From: Sva-07 sp963715825
GTDB taxonomy: Bacteria > Actinomycetota > Acidimicrobiia > Acidimicrobiales > Ilumatobacteraceae
Assembly: GCA_963715825.1 (NCBI GenBank)
Contig: CAVQSI010000004.1
Span: 124,001 to 188,000, forward strand
Direction: 5' to 3'
DNA length: 64,000 bases
The translations under genes were made by a program, and so were the position numbers. The notes under the pieces were generated by a model. It saw only the letters and a program-made list of their open reading frames with translations. It did not search any database and had not been told where the DNA came from. Shown here piece after piece: positions 19,766 to 29,049 of this stretch; the stretch's first letter is position 1; every line of letters starts with the position of its first letter.

Positions 19766-21490
19766 TCAGCTCGTGACGTCCGCGGCGTACGGGAACCACC
19801 GCAGGGTCTCGAAGTCGGCGTTGGTCTCCGGCGAGCTCGTGGTGGGCGCGTGGTGATCGGCTGCGGTGTGGAACAGCTCGTGGGCCGACGCGAGATGTCG
19901 GGCGAGGTCGACGGGTTCGCTGCGGCGACGGTTCTCGAACTGCATCCGACCGTCGGTGTAGGAGATCTCGTCGAGACTCATCGCCGGCCCACGTGTCCCG
20001 CGGCGGTGGTGCCACAGGCCGCTGTCGGGTTCGAAGTCGTACTCGTCGAGCAGCGAGGCGCCGTGCGAGGCGATCATCGTGACGGCGTCGACGATGTAGT
20101 CGAACGTGGCGTCGTCGATGAAGTAGTTGAAGTTCACCCGCACCCAGCCGGGCTTGATGCCCTCGCACCCACGGTTGATCTCTCGCTGGAACTCGTGCGA
20201 TCGTTCGAGGTCGATGCCGAGGAGCCGGTGTCCGTAGGGGCCTGCGCACGAACAGCCGCCGCGCGATTGGATGCCGAACACGTCGTTGAGCAGTGCCACG
20301 ACGTAGTTGTGGTGCAAGAAGCGGCTGCCGTGTCGGATCACGAACGACACGATCGACAGCCGGTCGGCTTCGTGGCTGCCGAGCACGTTGACGTTCGGGT
20401 GCTGCTCCCATCGGGCGATGGCTCGTCGAACGAAGTCGGATTCCTTCGCTTCGATCACCTCGGGCCCGACAGCTTCTTTGAGCTGGAACACGAGGCCAGC
20501 TCTGATGGACTCGATGATCGCCGGAGTTCCCGCTTCCTCCCGGTGTTCGATCTCGGGGTGGTAGTCGTGCTCCGCGGTGCTGACGTAGCGGACCGTGCCG
20601 CCGCCCGGCACGTCCGGCACCCGGTTGGTGAACAGTTCTCGGCGTGCGACGAGCACGCCGGGGGTGCCCGGGCCGCCGATCAGCTTGTGTGGTGAGATGA
20701 ACACGGCGTCCTTGTAGGCCAGGTTCGGACGACCGCTGCCGTCGGTGTCGGAGCCCATCTCGATCGGGACGTACGGCGCCGCGGCGGCGTAGTCCCACAA
20801 CGACAGTGCGCCGTGTCGGTGCAGCAGCGTCGACACGGCGACGGTGTCGGTGATGATCCCGGTGACGTTCGACGCGGCCGAGAACGAACCGATCAGCGTC
20901 GTGCGGTCGGCGTGGCGAACCAGTTCGCGCTCGAGGTGGTCGAGGCTGACGTGGCCGTCCGCGTCCTCGTCGATGATCACCACATCGGCGATCGACTCAC
21001 GCCACGGCAGCTCGTTCGAATGGTGCTCGTAGGGCCCGATGAACACCACCGGCCGCTCATCGGCGGGGATCGCATCGGTCAGGTGGTACCGGTCGTCGAG
21101 CACCGACGGGACCTTGAGCCCGAGCACGCCGAGCAGCTTCGCCACCGCGTGGGTGGCGCCGCTCCCACAGAACACCACGGCGTGCTCGTCGCGGGTGGCG
21201 CCCACGCAGCGGCCGATGATCTGGCGTGCCTCCTCGCGCAGCCGGGTGGTCTGCAGCCCGGTGCCGGACGACTCGGTGTGGGTGTTCGCATACAACGGCA
21301 ACACGACCGCTCGGATGTAGTCCTCGATGAACGACAGTGATCGTCCCGATGCCGTGTAGTCGGCGTAGATGATCGGTCGAGGGCCGTACGGGCCGTCGAT
21401 CACGTCGTCTCGTCCGATCACGGACGCACGGATGTACTCGATCAGGCCGTCGGGATCGGTCATCGCTGCGCCGTCGATGAGTTTCGCCAC
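19766..21490 (-). CDS. Class V PLP-dependent aminotransferase (cysteine-desulfurase-like)
   Basis: Pyridoxal-phosphate enzyme of fold type I, 574 residues. PIIYADYTASGRSLSFIEDY (~39-58) and SGATHAVAKLLG lead the large domain; FSAASNVTG and LWDYAAAAPYVPIEM provide cofactor contacts; FISPHKLIGGPGTPGVL carries the Schiff-base lysine (~270); RGGCSCAGPYGH (~400) places cysteines where NifS/SufS have the catalytic Cys. The chain is about 150 residues longer than SufS, with a C-terminal extension of unknown role. Probably removes sulfur from cysteine or another thiol. It is not beside suf/isc genes, so a specialised role is likely. Alternative start ATG 21463. Confidence 0.82.
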   Translation of the reverse strand: MAKLIDGAAMTDPDGLIEYIRASVIGRDDVIDGPYGPRPIIYADYTASGRSLSFIEDYIRAVVLPLYANTHTESSGTGLQTTRLREEARQIIGRCVGATRDEHAVVFCGSGATHAVAKLLGVLGLKVPSVLDDRYHLTDAIPADERPVVFIGPYEHHSNELPWRESIADVVIIDEDADGHVSLDHLERELVRHADRTTLIGSFSAASNVTGIITDTVAVSTLLHRHGALSLWDYAAAAPYVPIEMGSDTDGSGRPNLAYKDAVFISPHKLIGGPGTPGVLVARRELFTNRVPDVPGGGTVRYVSTAEHDYHPEIEHREEAGTPAIIESIRAGLVFQLKEAVGPEVIEAKESDFVRRAIARWEQHPNVNVLGSHEADRLSIVSFVIRHGSRFLHHNYVVALLNDVFGIQSRGGCSCAGPYGHRLLGIDLERSHEFQREINRGCEGIKPGWVRVNFNYFIDDATFDYIVDAVTMIASHGASLLDEYDFEPDSGLWHHRRGTRGPAMSLDEISYTDGRMQFENRRRSEPVDLARHLASAHELFHTAADHHAPTTSSPETNADFETLRWFPYAADVTS

Positions 21491-21563
21491 GGTTCCAGTG
21501 AACCATCCATTTGCCGATGAGAGGGTTCGAGGGTCCGCGGATTCACTTACGCTGCGCTGCGAG

Positions 21564-23951
21564 ATGGATCACGACCGGGTCGACACTGCTGCCCGACTCG
21601 GGCTGAGCGCCGCCGAGGTCGCCGAGCGCGTTGCCGCAGGGCAGCTCAACGTCACCCCCGAGCCGCCCGGTCGGTCCTTCGGCCAGATCGTGGCTGCCAA
21701 CGTGTTCACGGTCGTCAACGCGATCATGCTGACGCTGTTCGTCTTGGTGCTGGTGTCGGGCAACCCCCGAGATGGTCTGTTCGTCGGCGTCGTGGTGTCG
21801 AACTCGATCATCGGTGTCGTGCAGGAGGTCAGGGCCCGTCGCGAGCTCAAGCGGCTCGAGGTGGTGACCGAACCGCGCGTGACCGTGATCCGCGATGGCG
21901 TCGACGTCGAGATCATGTCCGACGAGGTCGTGCTCGACGACGTGATCGAGTTGCGACTCGGCGGCCAGGTCGCCGTCGACGGGGTGGCGCTCGAGGCGAC
22001 CGGGCTGCGTCTCGACGAGTCGATGCTCACCGGCGAGTCGCTGCCCGTGCCGAAGCAGGCCGGCGACGACGTGCTCTCCGGCAGTTTCGTGGTCGCCGGC
22101 AACGGTCGCTTCCGGGCCACGGCGGTGGGCGCCGACAGCTACGCCAGCACGCTGGCGACCGAGGCGAAACAGTTCGCGATGGCGGAGTCGGCGTTGCGGC
22201 GTGGCATCGACACGATCCTGCGCTGGCTCACGGTGATCATTCCGATCGCGTCGATCTTCCTGTTCGTCAACCTGCTCGATGCCGAGGACCAGTGGCAGGA
22301 TGCGCTGCTCGGAACCGTCGCCGCGGCGGTCGCGATGGTGCCCGACGGGTTGGTGCTGCTCACCAGCTTGTCGTTCATGGCCGGCATCGTGGCGTTGGCG
22401 CGTCGCAACGCGCTGGCCAAACAGCTGTCGACGGTGGAGGTGCTCGCTCGTGTCGACGTGTTGTGCCTCGACAAGACCGGCACGATCACCACCGGCGAGA
22501 TCACCTTCGCCGCAGCGCACGCAGCGCAGGGTCGCACGGATGACGAGGTGCTCGCAGGGCTCGTCGCGCTCGCGTCGTCCGACCGTGACCCGAACGCCTC
22601 GATGGCGGCGATCGCAGCGGCGGTCGGCACGGACACGACGTGGACGCTCGATCGTGTCGAGCCCTTCGACAGCGAACGCAAGTGGTCCGCGGCGTCGTTC
22701 GTCGACCGCGGCTGGTACTACCTCGGCGCCCCCGACTTCCTGCTCGCGCCGGACGATCCCGCCCGCGAGCTCGTCGCTCGGCTGAGCGCTGCGGGCAAGC
22801 GTCTGCTCGCCGTGGTCACCGCCGCCGACGGGCCCGACGGCGATCGGCTGCCCCAGCGAGCCCGTGCGCTCGCCGTCGTGGAACTCGAAGACGAGATCCG
22901 GCCCGATGCGGCGGAGATCCTCGCCTACTTCGCCGATCAGGACGTGACCCTCAAGGTGATCTCGGGCGACAACCAGGACACGGTGGCGGCGATTGCCGAC
23001 CGTGCGGGCCTCGCCGTGATCGGCGCGCCCGTCGACGCCCGCGACCTGCCGACCGACCTCGACGAGCTTGCGGTTGCGCTCGACGCCGCGACGGTGTTCG
23101 GCCGGGTGAAACCGCAGCAGAAACAGGCGATGGTGCGAGCGCTGCAGTCACGCGGTCACGTCGTGGCGATGACCGGCGACGGCGTCAACGACGTGCTCGC
23201 ACTCAAGGACGCCGACCTCGGCATCTCGATGGGCTCGGGCAGCGAAGCGACCAAGGCGGTCGCCGATCTGGTGCTCACCGACAACGCCTTCTCGAGCCTC
23301 CCGACCGTGGTCAACGAGGGCCGCAAGGTGATCAACAACATCGAACGGGTCTCGAATCTGTTCGTCACCAAGGCGGCGTACGCCGTGCTGCTCACATTCG
23401 CCGTGGGGTTGCTGAACAGCCCCTTCCCGTTCCTGCCGCGCCAGCTCACCCTGATCGGCACGTTCAGCATCGGCGTGCCCGGCTTCTTCCTGGCGCTGGC
23501 GCCCGAGGTCGACCTGATCCGTCCGGGGTTCCTGCGGCGCGTGCTGTGGTTCTCGATCCCCGCCGGCGTGATCGCCGGCTCGGCGACGCTGGCTGCGTAC
23601 GAAGCAGCGCTCCACGTGGCCCAGCTCGACCTGGAACAGGCGCGCACGTTGGCCACGGTGACGCTGTTGGCGATCGGGCTGGTGGTGTTGGCGGTGGCGA
23701 GCCGGCCGCTGCGGCCGTGGAAGCTCGGGCTGGTCGCCGCGATGGGGCTCGGCTACGTCGTGGTGTTCCTCGTGCCGTTCTTGCGAAACTACTTCGAACT
23801 CGACGTGTTCTGGGATCCAGCCTGGTTCTACTCGGCGGTTGCCGTCGCCGTTGCCGGCCTGCTGATCGTGGCGATCCCGTTCGTGATCCCGACGAGCGCC
23901 GACAGCCGACCAGCAATGAGCGAAACCGCTGGTCGGTTCGCTCATCGGTGA
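21564..23951 (+). CDS. CtpE-like P-type cation ATPase (probable Ca2+ transporter)
   Basis: ATP-driven membrane cation pump of 795 residues. Motifs in order: actuator TGES (~153), AMVPDGLVLLTSLSFMAGI in the M4 ion region (~260), phosphorylation site DKTGTITTGE (~300), and hinge GDGVNDVLALKDADLG (~540). About ten membrane helices, with no N-terminal metal-binding domain. Length and the N-terminal LSAAEVAERVAAGQLN resemble mycobacterial CtpE, a Ca2+-uptake ATPase (family knowledge). ATG 21564 is chosen because earlier in-frame starts lie inside the divergent gene; TACGCT (21548-21553) is a possible -10 giving a very short leader. Confidence 0.88.
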   Translation: MDHDRVDTAARLGLSAAEVAERVAAGQLNVTPEPPGRSFGQIVAANVFTVVNAIMLTLFVLVLVSGNPRDGLFVGVVVSNSIIGVVQEVRARRELKRLEVVTEPRVTVIRDGVDVEIMSDEVVLDDVIELRLGGQVAVDGVALEATGLRLDESMLTGESLPVPKQAGDDVLSGSFVVAGNGRFRATAVGADSYASTLATEAKQFAMAESALRRGIDTILRWLTVIIPIASIFLFVNLLDAEDQWQDALLGTVAAAVAMVPDGLVLLTSLSFMAGIVALARRNALAKQLSTVEVLARVDVLCLDKTGTITTGEITFAAAHAAQGRTDDEVLAGLVALASSDRDPNASMAAIAAAVGTDTTWTLDRVEPFDSERKWSAASFVDRGWYYLGAPDFLLAPDDPARELVARLSAAGKRLLAVVTAADGPDGDRLPQRARALAVVELEDEIRPDAAEILAYFADQDVTLKVISGDNQDTVAAIADRAGLAVIGAPVDARDLPTDLDELAVALDAATVFGRVKPQQKQAMVRALQSRGHVVAMTGDGVNDVLALKDADLGISMGSGSEATKAVADLVLTDNAFSSLPTVVNEGRKVINNIERVSNLFVTKAAYAVLLTFAVGLLNSPFPFLPRQLTLIGTFSIGVPGFFLALAPEVDLIRPGFLRRVLWFSIPAGVIAGSATLAAYEAALHVAQLDLEQARTLATVTLLAIGLVVLAVASRPLRPWKLGLVAAMGLGYVVVFLVPFLRNYFELDVFWDPAWFYSAVAVAVAGLLIVAIPFVIPTSADSRPAMSETAGRFAHR
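23916..23945. terminator. Hairpin at the end of the CtpE-like gene
   Basis: ATGAGCGAAACCG (23916-23928) pairs with CGGTTCGCTCAT (23934-23945) around CTGGT, with one bulged A. It overlaps the last codons of the ATPase and faces the convergent TetR gene. Confidence 0.5.
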
Positions 23952-23966
23952 GGGGCTGAACCGGTG

Positions 23967-24569
23967 TCAGTCCGTCGGTGCGACGGTGTGCCCACGGGAG
24001 GCCGAGGTGTCGGTGTTCGGGAGACCGCCGATCTCCGACACGAGTGCGAGCACTCGTTGCTCGATCGCGTCTCGCCGGTCTTCGGAGACCTCGAGGATCT
24101 CGCAGAGGTGCTCCGCGAACAGTGCCCAGCCCAGCCCGAGCGTGGTCGCGACGATGACCGCTTCGTCGAGCTCGGCGCCGCGTGCGTCCGGGCGGGTGCG
24201 CTCCAGCGCCGCTCGCCAGGACGGCAGGATCGGATGTCTCGGATAGGGGTCACCGTCCACGTCGAGCATCGCCCGGGCGAGGGCTCGGGCCACCTCACCG
24301 CCGCGACGGAACGCCAGGTCGGCCGGTGGGAATCCGTCGTCGTCGAGTTCCGCGGCGGCACGATCGACGATGTGACCGAACGCCGCCGTCACCAGCGCAT
24401 CCTTGCTGCCGAAGTAGGTGTGGACGAGCCCGTGGTTGACGCCGGCTCGGAGCGCGATCTCGCGGACCGACATCGTGACGCCCTGCTCGAGGATCAGTTC
24501 GCTCGTTGCCTGGATCAGCGCGTCCATGACGGCGTCGCGGCCAACCGGTTTGTCGACGGAATCAGACAT
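23967..24569 (-). CDS. TetR family transcriptional regulator
   Basis: DNA-binding regulator of 200 residues. The N-terminal TetR helix-turn-helix reads TMSVREIALRAGVNHGLVHT (~32-51) followed by YFGSKDALVTAAFGHI; the remaining helices form the ligand and dimer domain. It lies 36 nt downstream of the P450 gene on the same strand, so both may share a transcript and the regulator may control P450 or acyl-CoA dehydrogenase expression. No operator is evident. Ligand unknown. Confidence 0.85.
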   Translation of the reverse strand: MSDSVDKPVGRDAVMDALIQATSELILEQGVTMSVREIALRAGVNHGLVHTYFGSKDALVTAAFGHIVDRAAAELDDDGFPPADLAFRRGGEVARALARAMLDVDGDPYPRHPILPSWRAALERTRPDARGAELDEAVIVATTLGLGWALFAEHLCEILEVSEDRRDAIEQRVLALVSEIGGLPNTDTSASRGHTVAPTD

Positions 24570-24605
24570 CTCGTGTCGAGCGATCAGATGAGAGGGCGCG
24601 CCGAG

Positions 24606-25820
24606 TCACCGGTTGAGTACGACCGGGATGTTGCGAGGTCCGCGCACCTGACCATTCGCCCACGTCGTCGGCTTGCTGGTGTCGAGCGAGTAGTGCGGGA
24701 ACGCCCGGAGCCACTCCTGGAACGCCACGGTGCATTCGAGCCGGGCGAGGTTCGAGCCGACGCAGCGGTGGATGCCCAGGCCGAACGCGACGTGGCGGTT
24801 GTTCAACCGGTCCATGTCGAACACGTCGGGGTTCTCGAAGGCTGCGGGGTCGTGGTTGGCAGCGGGGAACGTCAGCAGCATCTGGTCTCCCGGATGGACC
24901 GGACAACCGCTGATCTCGGTCTCGCCGATCACCTTGCGGGCCATCGTGACCGGCGCGTAGAAGCGCAACACTTCCTCGGTCGCGGTGTTCCAGAGCAGGT
25001 CGTCGTCGTCGACGGCGACGAGGCGCTCGACCTGACCGGGGTGCTGCGCGAAGTGCCACAGCCCGGACCCGATCGCGCTCCACGTGGTGTCGATGCCGGC
25101 GATGATCAGCAGGTTGATGTAGCCGACCTTGAGATCCCAGTCCACTGCCTCACCGTCGATCTCGGCGTTGGCGACCATGGTCAACATGTCGTCTTGCGGG
25201 TTGGCGAGGCGGTCGTTGAGGAGGCCGTCGACGTACTCCTTCATCTCACCGGCGACGGCGATGCGCACGTTGTTGTCGCGTGGCGCCAACTGGAAGTTGC
25301 GGTGGATCCAGTCGCGGAACAGGTCGGCGTCTTCCTCCGGGAGTCCCGTGAGTTTGCAGATGCCGTGCACGGGAATGTGCTGGGCGAACTGCGAGGCCGC
25401 ATCGGCGGTGTCGGCGCCGTCGAGGTCGGCAACGAGCTTGCGGCAGAACTGGCGGAGGTCCGCTTCGAGCGGCGCCACGTTCTTGGGGCTGAATGCGGGG
25501 AGCAGCAGCCGCCGGTGACCGTGATGCTCGGGAGGGTCGGAGGTGATCGGCGGAGCCGGACGTCGTGGCGCGTCGGGCCGGCCGACGTTGACCCAGATCG
25601 ACGAGAAGTTCTCGGTGTCGTTGGCGACCGCAGCGACCGCCTCCATCGTGACCGGCATGAACGCTCGCCCGTAGCGTTCGGTGGTCGCAACAGGGCACTG
25701 CTCACGCACCGAGTTCCAGATGTCGATCGCGTTCTCGCCCCACTGGTCGTCGAGCCAGTCCCAGTCGGTCACCCAGTTCTCGACTGGTGGCAGCTCCACA
25801 TGTTCGGCCCCGTACGCCAT
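24606..25820 (-). CDS. Cytochrome P450
   Basis: Haem-thiolate monooxygenase, 404 residues, normal for soluble bacterial P450s. The I-helix oxygen-activation motif AGIDTTWSAIGSGLW (~236), K-helix EEVLRFYAPV (ExxR, ~280) and the haem loop FGLGIHRCVGSNLARLE with the proximal Cys (~350) are all intact. Start ATG 25820 follows GGGGAGAACG, an excellent ribosome site; upstream in-frame codons lie in the divergent gene. It needs a ferredoxin and reductase, not encoded here. Opposite an acyl-CoA dehydrogenase and next to TetR, it may act in lipid or steroid-type breakdown (inference). Confidence 0.92.
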   Translation of the reverse strand: MAYGAEHVELPPVENWVTDWDWLDDQWGENAIDIWNSVREQCPVATTERYGRAFMPVTMEAVAAVANDTENFSSIWVNVGRPDAPRRPAPPITSDPPEHHGHRRLLLPAFSPKNVAPLEADLRQFCRKLVADLDGADTADAASQFAQHIPVHGICKLTGLPEEDADLFRDWIHRNFQLAPRDNNVRIAVAGEMKEYVDGLLNDRLANPQDDMLTMVANAEIDGEAVDWDLKVGYINLLIIAGIDTTWSAIGSGLWHFAQHPGQVERLVAVDDDDLLWNTATEEVLRFYAPVTMARKVIGETEISGCPVHPGDQMLLTFPAANHDPAAFENPDVFDMDRLNNRHVAFGLGIHRCVGSNLARLECTVAFQEWLRAFPHYSLDTSKPTTWANGQVRGPRNIPVVLNR

Positions 25821-25899
25821 CGTTCTCCCCTTGGTCGTTCCCACCACGAAAGCTAGTCGTCGGACTGAGCCCGGATACGGTCGGCCGCGAGACTGTGGC

Positions 25900-27075
25900 A
25901 TGGACTTCCACCTCGACGAGGACCACCTCGCAATCGCCGCCGCCGTCGACCACGTGTGCGCCGACTTCGACGACACGTACTGGGCCGAGCGAGACGAACG
26001 CCACGAGTTCCCGTGGGCGTTCTACGCAGCGATGGCCGCGGGCGGCTGGCTCGGTGTCGCCATCCCGGAGGAGTACGGCGGCGGCGGGCGTGGCATCACC
26101 GAGTGCGCGATCGTTCTCAACCGAGTGGCCGCGTCGGGTGCGGCGATGAACGGGTCGTCCGCGTTGCACCTCACGATGTTCGGTCTCAATCCGGTGGTGA
26201 AGTTCGGCAGCGACCAGCTGAAGGAGACGTTCCTGCCGCGGGCGGCGGTTGGCGATCTGCACATCGCGTTCGGGGTCACCGAACCCGACGCGGGGACCGA
26301 TACGTCGCGCATCACCACCCGAGCCGTCGACGACGGGCACGGCGGTTTCGTCGTGCGGGGCCGCAAGATCTGGACGTCGAAGGCGCTCGAGTCGGAGGTG
26401 TGTCTGCTGCTCGCCCGCACCGACGACGTCGACCCGGAGGATCCCCGGCGACGCTTCGACGGGCTGAGCCTGTTCGTCGTCGACCTCGACCCCGAGTACT
26501 GCGACATCGCGCCGATTCCGAAGCTCGGTCGAAACGCGGTCGCATCGTGCGAGGTCGCCTACGACGACCTTCCCGTGGAGGGATGGCGGTTGGTCGGCGA
26601 GCGTGGTCGTGGGTTCCAGCAGATCCTCCACGGGCTGAACCCCGAGCGCGTCCTGCTCGCGGCGATGGCGTGCGGCATCGGCGAGGCCGCGCTCCGGCGA
26701 GCCGTCGGCTACGCGAAGGAGCGGATCGTCTTCGATCGTCCGATCGGGGCGAACCAGGCGATTGCCCACCCCTTGGCCAAGGCACACATGGATCTCGCCG
26801 CCGCCGGGCTGATGTGGCGCGAAGCGGCGTGGCGCTACGACCAGGGCCTCGACTGTGGCGAGCACGCCAACACCGCCAAGTACCTGGCAGCCGAGGCGAG
26901 CTTCTTCGCCGCTGACCAGGCGCTGCAGACCCACGGCGGCCTCGGCTACGCGTCCGAGTACCACGTCGAGCGGTACTGGCGCGAAGCGCGCCTGCAGCGA
27001 CTGGCGCCGGTCAGCCAGGAGATGACCTGCAACTACATTGCCCAGCAGGTGCTCGGGCTGCCGCGGTCGTACTGA
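25900..27075 (+). CDS. Acyl-CoA dehydrogenase
   Basis: FAD enzyme introducing an alpha-beta double bond into acyl-CoA, 391 residues. N-terminal helical domain (1-120, GGWLGVAIPEEYGGGG), beta domain with FGVTEPDAGTDTSRITT (~127-143) for FAD contact, and the C-terminal domain with ERVLLAAMACGIGEAALRRA (~248) and the closing LQTHGGLGYASEYHVER (~345). The position usually holding the catalytic Glu is near the C-terminus and should be checked by alignment. Divergent from the P450 across 79 nt, suggesting coordinated use in fatty acid or side-chain oxidation. Confidence 0.9.
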   Translation: MDFHLDEDHLAIAAAVDHVCADFDDTYWAERDERHEFPWAFYAAMAAGGWLGVAIPEEYGGGGRGITECAIVLNRVAASGAAMNGSSALHLTMFGLNPVVKFGSDQLKETFLPRAAVGDLHIAFGVTEPDAGTDTSRITTRAVDDGHGGFVVRGRKIWTSKALESEVCLLLARTDDVDPEDPRRRFDGLSLFVVDLDPEYCDIAPIPKLGRNAVASCEVAYDDLPVEGWRLVGERGRGFQQILHGLNPERVLLAAMACGIGEAALRRAVGYAKERIVFDRPIGANQAIAHPLAKAHMDLAAAGLMWREAAWRYDQGLDCGEHANTAKYLAAEASFFAADQALQTHGGLGYASEYHVERYWREARLQRLAPVSQEMTCNYIAQQVLGLPRSY

Positions 27076-27093
27076 GTCTGCGGCCGGCCGAGC

Positions 27094-27732
27094 TCAGCCG
27101 TCGCGCCAGGAGTCGTCGACGGGTGGGACGTCGGTGACGTGGATCTCGTGGCCCAGTTCGGCGCCGACGAGCTGCAGGCGATCGCCGCTCCAGAAGGTGC
27201 CGGGGTCGTACCAGTTCGATGGTCGCTCGGTGCCGAGCAGACCCATGCGTTCGTAGGTGACCGCAACGAGCTCGGCGCAGTACACGTCGGTGAGCGACAC
27301 CTGCCGGCGAACGCGACCAGCGAGCCAGTGTCGGGCGAGTGTCTTCGTGCTCGGGAAGCCGCGCCCGCTGTACTCGGCCACGACGGACAACGCTGCGTTC
27401 TCCATCTCGTCGCTCACGTCGATGTCGATCTGACGGAACCATGGCTGCTGGCCGTAGCGGTTCGTCCAGACGCTCACGGCACGATCGAGTCGGTGCAGCT
27501 GCGCGCCACGATCGCGTTCGCCTGTCCACACGTTCGGCATGCTCGCTCCCAGCTCGGCGTGCCAGATCAACGGCGGCAGGTCGTCGATGGCCAGCACCAT
27601 GCCGACGTGGTTGACCGGGCTGTTGGTGAACAGTCGGATCGCACGATCGGCGACCGATCGCCCGCGGAAGAGCCACACGTCGCCGGTCGCAGCAACGTCG
27701 ATCGCATCACGCAACGTCACCGAGGCAGCCAT
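27094..27732 (-). CDS. YiiX/C92-type permuted papain-like cysteine hydrolase
   Basis: Protein of 212 residues resembling the NlpC/P60-related, circularly permuted papain-like amidases (peptidase family C92). GDVWLFRGRSVADRAIRLFT (~17-36) is followed by NSPVNHVGMVLAID carrying the catalytic His, and SLTDVYCAELVAVTYERMGLL (~145-165) carries the nucleophile Cys. The order His before Cys is the permuted arrangement. No signal peptide, so probably cytosolic; substrates of these proteins are amide or ester bonds in lipids or peptides. It shares a symmetric promoter with the small gene opposite. Confidence 0.7.
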   Translation of the reverse strand: MAASVTLRDAIDVAATGDVWLFRGRSVADRAIRLFTNSPVNHVGMVLAIDDLPPLIWHAELGASMPNVWTGERDRGAQLHRLDRAVSVWTNRYGQQPWFRQIDIDVSDEMENAALSVVAEYSGRGFPSTKTLARHWLAGRVRRQVSLTDVYCAELVAVTYERMGLLGTERPSNWYDPGTFWSGDRLQLVGAELGHEIHVTDVPPVDDSWRDG

Positions 27733-27739
27733 CGGGCCC

Positions 27740-27746
27740 TAACGTA
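27740..27746. promoter_or_regulatory. Symmetric back-to-back -10 elements for two leaderless genes
   Basis: Plus strand TAACGT (27740-27745) ends 8 nt before GTG 27754. Minus strand TACGTT (27746-27741) ends 8 nt before ATG 27732. Both fit TANNNT, sharing five of six positions on opposite strands in the near-palindrome CCTAACGTAGG. Divergent leaderless transcription from one core element is the simplest reading. Confidence 0.55.
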
Positions 27747-27753
27747 GGTGGTC

Positions 27754-27948
27754 GTGAGGTGGGCCAAGCTCCTCGGTGTCGCCGGCGTCGTCGCCGTGCT
27801 CGGCGCCACCGGTGTGGCCGTGTACCGCCAACGCCAACGGCGCACCTGGGCCGAGCTGCCGCCCGACGAGCTCCGGTCACGGTTGCATGCCCGTCTGGAA
27901 GCGTCGCGTTCGGCCACCTCTGCGGCACGCACCTCGGTCACGCGCTGA
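27754..27948 (+). CDS. Small single-pass membrane protein
   Basis: A 64-residue protein (from GTG 27754; GTG 27748 would add two residues). One hydrophobic helix, LLGVAGVVAVLGATGVAVY, is followed at once by RQRQRRTW, so the C-terminal ~40 residues should face the cytoplasm. No family is recognised. It diverges from the C92 hydrolase gene with only 21 nt between starts, and a functional link is possible. Confidence 0.6.
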   Translation: MRWAKLLGVAGVVAVLGATGVAVYRQRQRRTWAELPPDELRSRLHARLEASRSATSAARTSVTR

Positions 27949-27969
27949 CATCGCAGGCCGGCGGCGTGC

Positions 27970-29034
27970 TCATCCCGGCGCGCTGTTGTGTCCGGCCAGG
28001 TCGGCGATGGCGACGATGGCGGCGGCCCGGCTGTCGACGTGGAGCGACAGGAACACTGCTTCCAGGTGCTTCTTGACCGTGCCCTCCGAGATGCCCAACG
28101 AACGGGCGAGCTGCGAGTTGCTGCCGCCGCTCCGGACGAGTTCGAGCGCAACGTCGGTCTGGCGCGGCGTGAGGCCCAGGTCGATCAAGGCCGTCGCCTC
28201 GGAGTTCTCGTCGCCGAGCCGACGAACGAGCAGCACGGTCGGGCCCACCGGGACGGGGTGAATGACGCATCGCCAACGGCTCGTCGCGATCGTCACGTCG
28301 CACGTGGTCGAGTCGTTCGTCATCGTGCGAGCCGTCGGCAACAGGTCCACGACCGTGCTCGGGAGTCGGCCGTCGACGGCGAACTCTGCGACGGCGGACT
28401 GCGACGATGAGGTGTCGACGGTGCCGTCGGCGCGGACGGTCATGACGCTCCAGCCGCCGTCTCGGTCGACCTCGTCGGCGACGGCCTGATTGCGTTCGAG
28501 GTCGAACATGTGACGGTGGTGCATCGCCAGATACGGCGCGATCGCGTTCAGTACCGCCACATCGCGATCGCTGAACTCGCCCTCCTCGGGGCTGCGGTTG
28601 AGGGCGTAGCCGACGATGGTGTCGGGCGGCGCCGGCAGCTGGATCACCATCTGGTAGCGGAGCCCGAAGGGCACGAAGAACTCGTTGTAGAACTCGGTGT
28701 CGGTGAAACTGGCGCCTGCGGGAACATCACAGAACCGGATCGCGCCGTTCGTCGGCTGGATCAGCGCGGCGCTGATGAGCGGGTGTTGCGTTCCTGCCAG
28801 GCGGTCGTACACCGGCTTCAGTTGTGCGGCGAGTTCTTCGTTGTCGGGCGGGACGATGACGTAGCGGAAGTCGCCGGCCGCCATCGTCATGTCGTTGAAC
28901 GATGCGCTGGTGCAGTCGATCAGCGATCGCACGAGCTCCAACGTCGCTTCGATTCCGGGAGCGGGGTGCGACGCGATGACCGTGGCTGCATCGAGCACGG
29001 CTCGGACGTCGGCATCGTCGAGCACGGAGTCCAT
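27970..29034 (-). CDS. LuxR-family transcriptional regulator
   Basis: Regulator of 354 residues. The C-terminal LuxR (GerE) helix-turn-helix is clear: LGLTPRQTDVALELVRSGGS, then NSQLARSLGISEGTVKKHLE at about 310-329. The N-terminal ~270 residues look like a sensory (GAF/PAS-like) domain with an aromatic core (YNEFFVPFGLRYQMVIQLP) but no named domain can be assigned. ATG 29034 is preferred to the TTG two codons upstream. A perfect dyad (29050-29067) just upstream suggests autoregulation. Confidence 0.8.
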   Translation of the reverse strand: MDSVLDDADVRAVLDAATVIASHPAPGIEATLELVRSLIDCTSASFNDMTMAAGDFRYVIVPPDNEELAAQLKPVYDRLAGTQHPLISAALIQPTNGAIRFCDVPAGASFTDTEFYNEFFVPFGLRYQMVIQLPAPPDTIVGYALNRSPEEGEFSDRDVAVLNAIAPYLAMHHRHMFDLERNQAVADEVDRDGGWSVMTVRADGTVDTSSSQSAVAEFAVDGRLPSTVVDLLPTARTMTNDSTTCDVTIATSRWRCVIHPVPVGPTVLLVRRLGDENSEATALIDLGLTPRQTDVALELVRSGGSNSQLARSLGISEGTVKKHLEAVFLSLHVDSRAAAIVAIADLAGHNSAPG

Positions 29035-29049
29035 GCCCAACGGTACCGC

